NCBI GenBank assembly: GCA_030654805.1
Contig: JAURWR010000069.1
Span: forward strand, 33,431-97,430
Length of the DNA stretch: 64,000 bases
Direction of reading: 5' to 3'
From: Burkholderiaceae bacterium
GTDB lineage: Bacteria; Pseudomonadota; Gammaproteobacteria; Burkholderiales; Burkholderiaceae_C
The notes beneath the pieces were generated by a model. The model was not told the origin of the DNA. It searched no databases and saw only the letters and a list, made by a program, of their open reading frames with translations. Positions 48,032 through 56,443 of the stretch are shown here, in pieces. Position numbers and translations under genes: made by a program. Position 1 is the stretch's first letter. The number at the start of each line of letters is the position of its first letter.

Positions 48032-49243
48032 TTGTTTCCCTGGTTCCCCCTCGATCGACTCGACCGCTACGCTCTGCGACTGATCGCCGGTCCGTTCGCG
48101 ATGGCGCTGGTGGCGCTGCTGCTGGCGCAATTGCTGGAACGACTGCTGCGCCTGTTCGACCTGGCCGCCTCCGCCGGAGCGCCGCCATCGAGCGTGCTGG
48201 TGCTGGCCGCGACGCTCGTCCCGCACTACCTCGGCCTCGCGCTGCCGATGGCTTTCACGGCGGCGATCTTCATGGCGGCGGCGCACATGTGCGACGACAA
48301 CGAACTCGACGTGATGCTGGTCGCCGGTCGATCGATCGCACGCGTTGCCTCACCTTACTTCCTGCTGGCGCTGTTCCTGTGCATCTTCAGTCTGTACCTG
48401 TACGGTCAACTGCAGCCGCTGGCGCGCTACGGGTACCACGTCGCCGTGAACCGGGTGCTGCAGACTGGATGGGATGCGCGCGTCGAGGAAAACCGGTTCA
48501 TCGACATCGGGCAAGGCATCACCTTCAGCGCAGACGTGATCGAAGGCGACGGCCGGGATCTGCGCGGCGTGCTGATGGCTCGCCGCAGCGCAGGCATCGA
48601 AGATGTCCTGACGGCGGCACGCGGGCATCTCGTGCACACGCCCGAAGGTCTTCAGTTGCAGCTCGAAGACGGGCAGATCGTGCGCCAGCGCGACATCCCG
48701 GGGCCGAGCGGAACGGCGATATCCGTCTCGCGCTTCGCACACGGCCTCTCCGGCCGCGACTTCGCACCCGGCGTCGAGCCCTTGGCCGAACGCGGGGCCT
48801 CCGTGCGCGAGCGCACCATGCAGGAGCTCTGGCGAGACATGCAACCGGGTCGAGCAGAGGTCATCGATCGGAGAAAGGCGGGCGCCGAATTCCATGGTCG
48901 CCTGGCGCGCGCGATGACGTTTCCCCTGTTGCCGCTCCTGGCATTGCCGCTGGGCATGGCCTCCAAGCGCGGCCGCCGCACGCCCGGCGTCGTCTTCGCC
49001 GTGCTGGCGCTGCTGGCCATCCACCATGCTCTGCAGCTCGGTGAAAGCCTGGCTGAGTCCGGCCGCCTGCCGGCCGCCGCCGCCGTGTGGACGCCGTTCG
49101 TCGTCTTCGCGGTGTTGAGCCTGTGGATCTTCCGCAGCAGCCTGGCCTGGCCCGGCGACAACCCGGTTTTGCGCGCCGTGATGACCATCGAAGCCTGGGT
49201 CGATCGCGCACGGACGCGACATCGCCCGAAAAAAGCAGCATGA
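48032..49243 (+). CDS. LptF-like permease (YjgP/YjgQ family)
   Basis: 403 residues, starting at a TTG. Three membrane helices (about 15-125), a periplasmic beta-jellyroll (about 140-265) and three C-terminal helices (about 295-385) are the topology of LptF/LptG. LptFG with LptB2 extract LPS from the inner membrane. It is coupled to a LptG-like gene (ATGA). There is no lptB or lptC nearby, and the position between head-group genes suggests a paralogous pair for another lipid. Confidence 0.85.
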   Translation: MFPWFPLDRLDRYALRLIAGPFAMALVALLLAQLLERLLRLFDLAASAGAPPSSVLVLAATLVPHYLGLALPMAFTAAIFMAAAHMCDDNELDVMLVAGRSIARVASPYFLLALFLCIFSLYLYGQLQPLARYGYHVAVNRVLQTGWDARVEENRFIDIGQGITFSADVIEGDGRDLRGVLMARRSAGIEDVLTAARGHLVHTPEGLQLQLEDGQIVRQRDIPGPSGTAISVSRFAHGLSGRDFAPGVEPLAERGASVRERTMQELWRDMQPGRAEVIDRRKAGAEFHGRLARAMTFPLLPLLALPLGMASKRGRRTPGVVFAVLALLAIHHALQLGESLAESGRLPAAAAVWTPFVVFAVLSLWIFRSSLAWPGDNPVLRAVMTIEAWVDRARTRHRPKKAA

Positions 49244-50319
49244 GCGGTCGGCTGGCCAACTACCTGCGCAGACGCGTCGGGTTGCAAATCATCTCGCTGC
49301 TGGCGGTGCTCACCGCGATGATGCAACTGCTCGAACTGCTCGACGTCACCACCGACATCCTTGAGCGCGGTCAGGGCTTTGGCGGCCTGCTGTACTACGC
49401 AGCGCTGCGCACGCCGGCTGAGCTCGCGCTGGCCTTGCCGCTGGCGGTGCTGCTCGGAACGATGACCGCCCTGAACGCGATGTCTCGAAGCCTGGAGATC
49501 ACAGCCATGCGCATCAGCGGCATGAGTCTGTTGCGATTGCTGAGGGACCTGCTCCCTGTGCTGCTGGTTTGCGCGGCCTTCCAGGTGATGTTGCTGCAAG
49601 TGGTGCTGCCACAGGTCGAGCTTGAGCTCAAGCAGTGGTGGGCCGCCACGGCGCCCGCCGAGCCGACGACTGAGCCCGAGAAGCCGACACCCCCGTTGTG
49701 GGCGCACACGCGCGGCGGCGCCGTATCGATAGACACCTTCAGCCCCGATGGACGCCAGTTGCAGGGGGTGCGCCTGTACGCGCAGCAGGCCGGCCTGCTC
49801 ACGTCCCGCGTTCACGCGGCCACGGCGCGCTGGGACGGTCGGGTGTGGCAACTCGAGGACGTGTCCGAGCTGCGCATCGAGGCCACCGGCGTACGCGTCA
49901 TCCACGAGAAGGTGCGCGAATGGCCGTCCAATCTGCACCCGGAGGAGGTGCTGCGCCTCGGTCTGCCGCGCCCTTACCTGTCCACTATGATGCTCGCCGA
50001 CGTGATTGCCGGCTCGCGCGTCGGATCACAACCACTCAGCTACTACCAAACCGCCTTGTATCGTTCGCTCGCGGCGCCACTCGGCGTGTTCATCATGCTG
50101 TTGCTGGCATTGCCGACGGCCATCACGCCGGCACGCAGCACAGGCGGTGGTGCGATGCTTCTGGCGCTCACCCTCGGCCTGGGCTTCCTGCTCTTCGACG
50201 GCATCGTGGCGGCGCTCGGGTCCAGCGGCAAGTTTCCGCCGCTTGCCACGGCCCTCACGGCACCCTTGCTGTTCACCTCGATCGGCCTCTGGCATTTGCG
50301 GGCCTGCGAAAGCCTATGA
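49240..50319 (+). CDS. LptG-like permease (YjgP/YjgQ family)
   Basis: 359 residues with the same six-helix plus jellyroll form as its neighbour: ALRTPAELALALPLAVLLGT near the second helix and ALYRSLAAPLGVFIMLLLAL at the fourth. The ATG at 49240 overlaps the upstream stop and its own stop overlaps the next start, so LptF-like, LptG-like and phosphotransferase genes are translationally coupled. It probably forms a heterodimer with the LptF-like protein. Confidence 0.85.
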   Translation: MSGRLANYLRRRVGLQIISLLAVLTAMMQLLELLDVTTDILERGQGFGGLLYYAALRTPAELALALPLAVLLGTMTALNAMSRSLEITAMRISGMSLLRLLRDLLPVLLVCAAFQVMLLQVVLPQVELELKQWWAATAPAEPTTEPEKPTPPLWAHTRGGAVSIDTFSPDGRQLQGVRLYAQQAGLLTSRVHAATARWDGRVWQLEDVSELRIEATGVRVIHEKVREWPSNLHPEEVLRLGLPRPYLSTMMLADVIAGSRVGSQPLSYYQTALYRSLAAPLGVFIMLLLALPTAITPARSTGGGAMLLALTLGLGFLLFDGIVAALGSSGKFPPLATALTAPLLFTSIGLWHLRACESL

Positions 50320-51524
50320 AAATCTGGATCGACACGGCCGCCACCGAACGCGCCGAAACACTGTTCGGCGTTCCCCCCATCGAACGATTGCGGCGCAGTG
50401 CTGCCAAGCTCGTCGCAGGCACACCAGTCGTCCTGTCCGGGCCCGACGTGAAGCCTCAGGCCTGGCCCGGCGCACGGCTCGATGCGGACAACACAAAACT
50501 CGGCAGCCGCCTGCGCAAGGCTCTGGCCGAGGGACCGCTGGTGGCGCTCGACGGCGCCAACGTGATTGATCCCCGCCTCATTGCGTTTCTCGTGCGACGC
50601 GCTGGGTCCTGCGCTGCCGCGCGCGGCGAAGGAGCGCAGCGGGCGGTGGCGCTGCGGCTGGAGCCCGAGCTTGCCGATGCGATTCCGCCCGATGCCGACA
50701 ACCTTTCTGCGGTAGCCGACGCGCTGATCGCTGCCGGGCGCATCGGGCTGCTCGACGAGCAGGAGTTTCCGGCCTACATGGACAAGCTGCGACGCTCGCT
50801 GCCTTACTGGATTCATGCCGTGAATGACGCCGCCACCCGTCGGCGCCTGGAGCGGCAAATGTTCTGGGACAACTACAAGGGATCGACGGACCTGCTGACG
50901 CGCTACGTGTATCCACCGCTGGTGTGGCCGCTGGTGCGCCTGTGCGTGCGCCTGGGACTTCATCCGAACACGGTCACGCTGCTGTCGATCGTGCTGACCA
51001 TCGCGGCGGTCCCGCTGTTCGCGCGCGGTGACTTCCTGCTCGGTTTCGTCTGCGCCTACGGCATGAGCGTGCTCGACAGCGTCGACGGCAAGCTGGCGCG
51101 GCTGACCTTGACGGACTCCAAGATCGGCAACGTGCTCGACCACGGGACCGACATCGTCCATCCGCCGTTCTGGTACTTCGCCTTCGTCTGGGGTCTCGGC
51201 GCACACAGCGCCGACGATCCGCTCTATCAGGCAGCCATCTGGATGATCGTGTTCTACGTCGCGGACCGCATCGTGCTGAGCATCGCGAAGCGCCGCATCG
51301 GCTTCGCGCTGCATGCCGCGACACGGCTCGACGGCATCGTGCGCAGCTTCATTGCACGCCGCAACATCACGATGACCATCATGGCGGTCAGCATCCTGCT
51401 GGGCGTCGGGGCGGCCGGGTTCTACATCATCACGGCCTGGCAAGGACTGACCTTCGCATGGCACAGCGCCCGCACCATCTGGCTCGGATTCATCTCGCGC
51501 ACGCAGGCGCGGCCGGTAGCATGA
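50316..51524 (+). CDS. CDP-alcohol phosphatidyltransferase with N-terminal nucleotidyltransferase-like domain, second paralogue
   Basis: 402 residues. The N-terminal ~185 residues are an NTase-like domain without an obvious nucleotide loop. The C-terminal membrane domain carries the full CDP-alcohol motif: DSVDGKLARLTLTDSKIGN then VLDHGTD, with Asp254, Asp257 and the final two Asp. It is paralogous to the gene at 45413-46537 (shared linker YKGSTDLLTR / YKGVTDLVTL and HPPFW after the motif). It is coupled at both ends to the LptG-like and GNAT genes. Confidence 0.87.
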   Translation: MKIWIDTAATERAETLFGVPPIERLRRSAAKLVAGTPVVLSGPDVKPQAWPGARLDADNTKLGSRLRKALAEGPLVALDGANVIDPRLIAFLVRRAGSCAAARGEGAQRAVALRLEPELADAIPPDADNLSAVADALIAAGRIGLLDEQEFPAYMDKLRRSLPYWIHAVNDAATRRRLERQMFWDNYKGSTDLLTRYVYPPLVWPLVRLCVRLGLHPNTVTLLSIVLTIAAVPLFARGDFLLGFVCAYGMSVLDSVDGKLARLTLTDSKIGNVLDHGTDIVHPPFWYFAFVWGLGAHSADDPLYQAAIWMIVFYVADRIVLSIAKRRIGFALHAATRLDGIVRSFIARRNITMTIMAVSILLGVGAAGFYIITAWQGLTFAWHSARTIWLGFISRTQARPVA

Positions 51525-52651
51525 TGGGCGGCATCGAAATCATCCCGGTGGCCACGGCGGCCGAACTGGACCGATTCATCAAGCTGCCATCGCAGCTGTA
51601 TGCCGGCGACCCGGCTTTCGTCGCGCCACTCGTGCTCGAACGACGCGAAGCGCTGTCGCCCGCCAAGAACCCGTATTTCCAGCACGCCGAGGCGCAGTTC
51701 TGGCTTGCCCGTCGCGACGGCCGCGACGTCGGACGCATCAGCGCGCAGATCGATCGGCTGTTGCCGGATCACGAGGTGGGCCACTTCGGCATGATCGCTG
51801 CCGAGGACGACGCGGAGGTGTTTGCCACGCTGTTCGCGACCGCCGAGAGCTGGCTGCGCGCGCGCGGCAAGCGGCGCGTCATGGGACCGTTCAACCTGTC
51901 GATCAACGAGGAAACCGGCCTGCTGATCGAAGGGTTCGACACGCCACCGGTGATGCTGATGGGCCACGACCCGCGCTACGCTGGACCTCGCATCGAGGCG
52001 CTCGGCTACGCCAAGGCCAAGGACCTGATCGCCTACCTGTACGACATCGATCACGAGCTGCCAGCCGCAGCTCGTCGGAAGCTCGACTCCCGCAAGGCAA
52101 CGGCGCTGACGGTTCGCCACCTCGACAAGCGGCGCTACCTGGAAGAGTTCGACACGGTCACGGCGATCTTCAACGATGCCTGGTCGCAGAACTGGGGGTT
52201 CATCGCCTTCACCGAGGCCGAGATCAAGCACATGGCCAAGAGCCTCAAGATGCTGATCGATCCCACGTGCGTCGCCATCGTCGAAATGAACGGCGAGGCA
52301 ATCGGCTTCGGCATCGCGCTGCCCAACCTCAACGAACTCATTGCCGATTTCGACGGGCGCCTGCTCCCTTTCAACTGGCTCAAGCTGTTGTACCGGCTGC
52401 GGCGCGGCACAAAAACGGCTCGCGTGCCGCTGATGGGCATCCGTCGCAGTTGCAGCACCAGCTTCGCCGGCGGGCTGGCACCCTTTATCGTCATCGACGC
52501 CTTGCGCAAGGCATTGCGGGCCAAGGGTGTGAAGCAGGTCGAGCTGTCCTGGATCCTCGAGGACAACCGGCCGATGCGACACGTCATCGAAGCGCTGGGC
52601 GCCAACCCGTACAAGACCTACCGCGTCTACGACAAGATCCTGCCGCAGTGA
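51521..52651 (+). CDS. GNAT-fold N-acyltransferase, bacterial ceramide synthase-like
   Basis: 376 residues. The N-terminal stretch FIKLPSQLYAGDPAFVAPLV and the following KNPYFQHAEAQFWLA, then MGPFNLSINEETGLLIEGFD, characterise a family of ~380-residue GNAT proteins, often misannotated as dATP pyrophosphohydrolase, that includes the Caulobacter ceramide synthase. That enzyme joins an acyl chain to a long-chain base. The C-terminal half shows the second GNAT core (VAIVEMNGEAIGFGIALPN ... VELSWILEDNRPMRHVIEAL). Assignment is by remembered family resemblance plus context; start 51521 overlaps the previous stop. Confidence 0.72.
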   Translation: MMGGIEIIPVATAAELDRFIKLPSQLYAGDPAFVAPLVLERREALSPAKNPYFQHAEAQFWLARRDGRDVGRISAQIDRLLPDHEVGHFGMIAAEDDAEVFATLFATAESWLRARGKRRVMGPFNLSINEETGLLIEGFDTPPVMLMGHDPRYAGPRIEALGYAKAKDLIAYLYDIDHELPAAARRKLDSRKATALTVRHLDKRRYLEEFDTVTAIFNDAWSQNWGFIAFTEAEIKHMAKSLKMLIDPTCVAIVEMNGEAIGFGIALPNLNELIADFDGRLLPFNWLKLLYRLRRGTKTARVPLMGIRRSCSTSFAGGLAPFIVIDALRKALRAKGVKQVELSWILEDNRPMRHVIEALGANPYKTYRVYDKILPQ

Positions 52652-52694
52652 CGACGAACCGGCTGCATGCGGCCAGGCTCTCAGGGCCGTTGAC

Positions 52695-53492
52695 GTGAGA
52701 CATCTCACCGCGCTGATCCTGGCGGGCACGCGAACCGGTGGTGATCCGCTGGCCACCTACGCCGGCGTCAGCCACAAGGCGCTGATCGAGGTCGGCGGTC
52801 GCACGATGATCGAGCGCGTCGTGGGCGCCTTGGCCGCCGTGCCCGAAGTGGCGCGCATCGTGGTGGCGATCGAGCGGCCAGAACTGTTGATCGGCCTGCC
52901 CGGGCTGCAGGCGCCCGCCTGCACCAAACCGCTTGCGACCATGTCGACCGAATCCGGCCCCAGTGCGACCGTGGCTGCGGCGCTGGCCCGCGAAGGCACG
53001 CCCCTGTTGGTCACGACGGCGGACCACGCGTTGCTGCAGACGCCGTGGCTGCTGGAATTCCTGGCTGCCTGTCCGCCCGACGCCGATGTCACGCTGGGTC
53101 TGGCGCGGCGCGCGGCGGTGGAGGCGGCGGCACCGGACACCAAGCGCACGTGGTTGCGCTTTTCAGACGGTGATTTTTCGGGCTGCAATCTGTTCCTGAT
53201 GGCCGGCCCGGCAGCGGCCGGTGCGGTCACCTTGTGGCGCGAGCTGGAGCGCGAGCGCAAGGAGCCGCTGCGCATGATGCGCCGTCTCGGCTGGACGGTC
53301 GCATTGCGCTACAGGCTGGGGTGGCTGCCGTCAGCGGCGGCCACCCATCGCCTGGGCGCACTCGCCGGCGGCGCACGGATTGCTATCGCAGAGATGAGCG
53401 ACGGGCGTGCCGCGATCGATGTCGACAAGCCCGACGATCTGGACTTGGTGCGCCGGCTGGTCGAGGTTCAGCCCGGAACGATCCGCCCCTGA
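52695..53492 (+). CDS. MobA-like NTP transferase
   Basis: 265 residues from a GTG. The nucleotidyltransferase start LTALILAGTRTGGDPLA is an altered Gly-rich loop (norm LAGGxGxRM). STESGPSATVAAAL, TTADHALLQTPWLL and a C-terminal IDVDKPDDLDLVRRLVE give the fold of MobA/IspD-type enzymes. It probably couples CTP or GTP to a sugar or alcohol phosphate, and could supply the CDP-alcohol for the phosphotransferases. It follows the GNAT gene by 43 bases. Confidence 0.78.
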   Translation: MRHLTALILAGTRTGGDPLATYAGVSHKALIEVGGRTMIERVVGALAAVPEVARIVVAIERPELLIGLPGLQAPACTKPLATMSTESGPSATVAAALAREGTPLLVTTADHALLQTPWLLEFLAACPPDADVTLGLARRAAVEAAAPDTKRTWLRFSDGDFSGCNLFLMAGPAAAGAVTLWRELERERKEPLRMMRRLGWTVALRYRLGWLPSAAATHRLGALAGGARIAIAEMSDGRAAIDVDKPDDLDLVRRLVEVQPGTIRP

Positions 53493-53532
53493 GCTGGCAA
53501 CGCCACCAGACGCTGCGCGCGCATGGAGGTGG

Positions 53533-54333
53533 TCAGACCGTGGTGGACGTGTCGCGCGAGGAAGCCCGCTCCTGATCCAGCCAGCGGCTCGCCAGGGCCC
53601 GCACCTGGATCAGGTCGTCCGGGAAGTCGAGTTCGCCCCACTCCAGACCTTCGATCGAGGTCACGCGGATGTCCGCGCCGGACTCGGCGAGTCGATTGAT
53701 CGCGGAGAGGTACCACTTGCCAGGACCTTCGGGCGTGCGCATCGTCCGCTCGAGCTCATCGACGAACAATGCCGCACCTTCGGCCTCGAACCGGAGAAAT
53801 CCGATCGATTCACCATTGACACGGTCGGCCGACAAGGTCTTGCCGATGGCGCGCAGGTGGTCGCCTTCAGTCACCACTTTCATGTCGTCGGAGTCGTAGC
53901 TCGGCTTGCGATCGATCGTGACAGTGATGGGCGCCGGGGCCGCCGCGAGGAGCCGCCCTGCGATCTCCGGCTCGAACAAGGTGTCTCCATTGAGGATCAG
54001 GCATGGGCCGGTCAGTTCAGCGCGCGCCATCCAGCAACTCGCCAGGTTGTCGGCCAGCTTGTAGAACGGGTTGTAGAGGGTGCGCACGCGCATGTTCTGC
54101 GGCGTGACCCGGCGCAGTTCGGCCTCAACCAGTTCGGGGTGAAAGCCGGTCACCACCACCGCCTCCGGAACGCCCATCCGGGACAGGCCTCGGAGTTGCC
54201 ACTCGAGCATGCTGCGTCCGCACAGATCGAGCAGGCACTTGGGCATTTGCGCCGTCATCGGCAGCAGACGGCTGCCTTGGCCTGCACTCAGGATCACCGC
54301 GCGTTGGGGTTGGGACACGTTGCCGACTTTCAA
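53533..54333 (-). CDS. Nucleotidyltransferase (phosphocholine cytidylyltransferase LicC-like)
   Basis: 266 residues. The canonical nucleotide loop is SAGQGSRLLPMTAQMPKCLL; downstream are LEWQLRGLSRMGV, YNPFYKLADNLASCWMA and LILNGDTLF (metal Asp), and a product-site NGESIGFLRF. This matches LicC-type and inositol/alcohol-phosphate cytidylyltransferases. It could make the activated head group for the CDP-alcohol phosphotransferases. It is leftward, 24 bases past the phosphopantetheinyl transferase gene, so the two are one unit. Confidence 0.83.
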   Translation of the reverse strand: MKVGNVSQPQRAVILSAGQGSRLLPMTAQMPKCLLDLCGRSMLEWQLRGLSRMGVPEAVVVTGFHPELVEAELRRVTPQNMRVRTLYNPFYKLADNLASCWMARAELTGPCLILNGDTLFEPEIAGRLLAAAPAPITVTIDRKPSYDSDDMKVVTEGDHLRAIGKTLSADRVNGESIGFLRFEAEGAALFVDELERTMRTPEGPGKWYLSAINRLAESGADIRVTSIEGLEWGELDFPDDLIQVRALASRWLDQERASSRDTSTTV

Positions 54334-54357
54334 TAGTTGATGAAAAAGCGAGCGAGC

Positions 54358-55059
54358 TTACAAGACCGCCCGGAAAGGCGCGACACCGGTGCCGCACTCC
54401 GGCAGCCGTGCTTTGTGTTCGAGCTCGCGACTGCTGATGTACCGAACCGTCAGTTCGCACGGCTCGTCCTCCAGCGCCAGATGGGCGATGTGCGCGCGGC
54501 CGACAGGGACCGGCGGCGTGTGCCACAGGCGCCCGGCCAAGGCAGCGCGATGCTCAGCCATGCTGGTATCGACGCGAGCCACATCGCGCAGGCCGCCGCT
54601 GCCAGCAGCCTTGGCCACCGCCTCCTTGCGCGTCCACACCGAATAGAAACGCTGCGCGCTGGTACCGGCCCAGGCTCGCTCGGCCGCGCTGAGATAAAGC
54701 GGAAAATCCCCGGCCGTCAAATCGCCCAGCCTCTCGACATCGATACCGACCCGACCGCTCGTCGACAACGCACAGACGATGCGTCCTTCACAATGCGAGA
54801 GGCTGAAATCGACAGGCAGGTCGACAGTTGGTCTCGACTGCGGAAGGTACCGCAGAGAACTCAATCCGTCTGCGCAGAAACCCAGCCGCACCAGCCCCGC
54901 AGCCAGCAAGCGACTGCCCAGCAGCGAAAGCCGACGCGCACGGTGGTCTGGCCAGCGGGCCAGCTCCGCGCGCCGCAGCGTCGGCAACCCAGCCAGCCAT
55001 TCGGCCTCCATCATCGGCGACGGGATGAATTCGGATGTGATCAATACCGATACGGACAT
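54358..55059 (-). CDS. 4'-phosphopantetheinyl transferase (Sfp/HetI superfamily)
   Basis: 233 residues. The Sfp-type motifs are visible: VDFSLSHCEGRIVCALS, GRVGIDVERLG (metal Asp and Glu) and FYSVWTRKEAVAKAAGSG (WxxKEAxxK). It activates carrier proteins by adding the phosphopantetheine arm, and two carriers lie close by (the fused one in 56444-58405 and the free ACP at 60449-60742). I chose the ATG at 55059; a longer frame to 55119 would run into the divergent P450 control region. Confidence 0.9.
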   Translation of the reverse strand: MSVSVLITSEFIPSPMMEAEWLAGLPTLRRAELARWPDHRARRLSLLGSRLLAAGLVRLGFCADGLSSLRYLPQSRPTVDLPVDFSLSHCEGRIVCALSTSGRVGIDVERLGDLTAGDFPLYLSAAERAWAGTSAQRFYSVWTRKEAVAKAAGSGGLRDVARVDTSMAEHRAALAGRLWHTPPVPVGRAHIAHLALEDEPCELTVRYISSRELEHKARLPECGTGVAPFRAVL

Positions 55060-55121
55060 GGAAGCATCAGTTGGCCCGCTTGCGCGTGACACAATTTGCG
55101 GGCCGAAACAGAAGAACAATT

Positions 55122-56432
55122 ATGGTTCAGGATGTGCTGGCCCCCGGCCCGCAAGAGCGCTTCGACCTCGACGCCAACGACGAAAGCCTGCCCCTGCTGC
55201 AGGAGTCGAAGCTGCGCTACGGCGACATCTGCCGCGTGATGACGCAAACCCGCGCGAGCGACAGCGTGGTGATCCACGATCCAGACGACATCCGCCACGT
55301 GCTGCTGACCAATCGCGGCAACTACGTCAAGGGCGTCGGACTGGAGCGGGTGCGTGTGCTGCTCGGCAACGGACTGATCGTCAACGACGGCGAGTCGTGG
55401 GCGCGCCAGCGCCGGATGATGCAGCCGATCTTCCACAGCCAAGTGATACGCGGCTTCTCCACGTTCATGGAGCGACTCAACCTGGAACTCATCGAGCGCT
55501 GGGCCGGCCACGCCGAACGCGGCAAACCGATCAATCTGACGCGCGAACTCAGCGAGGTCACCCTGAGCATCGTGCTGCGCGCCTTGTTCAGCGCCGATCT
55601 CGACCGCTTGATCGCATCCGAAGGCTCCAGTCCGTTCGACCTGTTGACCCGCGAGACACGGCGCGATCTGCCTTTTGCGGCGAAATTCCGTGCCCTGACC
55701 CGTCACGTGCTTGCCATGATCGACGCCCGCCGCAAGGAACAGCGCATCGAGATGGACCTGCTGTCGATGCTGATGGAAGCGCGCGACAAGGACAGCGGCG
55801 AGGCGATGCCCGATCGCGCCCTCCTCGACGAGATCATGACCTTGATCGTCGCGGGCCACGAGACCACCGCCAGCACGCTCAACTGGACCTGGTACCTGTT
55901 GTCACAGCATCCCGAGGTCGAAGCCCGCCTGCACGAGTCCATCGCCGCAGCGACGCCGACGGCCGCACCGATGGCGACTCCTTCCGATGCGCCGCCGGAA
56001 GCCAACTCCTATGTCGAGCGGGTGCTTCAAGAAGCCATGCGCCTGTACCCGCCGGGCTGGTTGTTCACCCGCCGCGCTTTGAAAGACGACAGGCTCGGCG
56101 GCTATCACGTGCCGGCCGGGACCGATATCTTCATCTGCCCCTACCTGCTGCACCGGCACGCCAAGCACTGGGACCGGCCAGACGACTTCGATCCCCAGCG
56201 TTTCGAGCCTGCAGTTGCAGAATCGCGGCATCGCTTTGCTTTCCTGCCGTTTTCCGCGGGCCCCCGGTATTGCATCGGCGCCAGCTTTGCGATGGCGGAA
56301 ATGACAATGCACATGAACATGGTCGCGCAGCGATTCCGGCTGCGATACGCCTGCGACGAATCGCCGCGGGCCGAATTCCAGATCAACCTGCGCACACGTC
56401 AAGACGTCGACATGCATGTCGTGGCGCGCTGA
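55122..56432 (+). CDS. Cytochrome P450
   Basis: 436 residues, a complete soluble P450: I-helix oxygen groove IVAGHETTASTLNW, K-helix ExxR in LQEAMRLYPPG, and the heme loop FSAGPRYCIGASFAMAE with thiolate Cys384. It resembles the fatty-acid-hydroxylating bacterial P450s (CYP102-head type). It lies 11 bases before an acyl-AMP ligase fused to a carrier domain, suggesting oxidation of a carrier-bound or free fatty acid. No redox partner gene is nearby. Starts at ATG 55122. Confidence 0.92.
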   Translation: MVQDVLAPGPQERFDLDANDESLPLLQESKLRYGDICRVMTQTRASDSVVIHDPDDIRHVLLTNRGNYVKGVGLERVRVLLGNGLIVNDGESWARQRRMMQPIFHSQVIRGFSTFMERLNLELIERWAGHAERGKPINLTRELSEVTLSIVLRALFSADLDRLIASEGSSPFDLLTRETRRDLPFAAKFRALTRHVLAMIDARRKEQRIEMDLLSMLMEARDKDSGEAMPDRALLDEIMTLIVAGHETTASTLNWTWYLLSQHPEVEARLHESIAAATPTAAPMATPSDAPPEANSYVERVLQEAMRLYPPGWLFTRRALKDDRLGGYHVPAGTDIFICPYLLHRHAKHWDRPDDFDPQRFEPAVAESRHRFAFLPFSAGPRYCIGASFAMAEMTMHMNMVAQRFRLRYACDESPRAEFQINLRTRQDVDMHVVAR

Positions 56433-56443
56433 ATAAGACTCCG

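Noticed and set aside
54779..56443. N-terminal extension of the acyl-AMP ligase by over 500 codons
   Set aside because: It would run antisense to the pantetheinyl transferase and out of frame through the P450; the true start is ATG 56444 just after the P450 stop.
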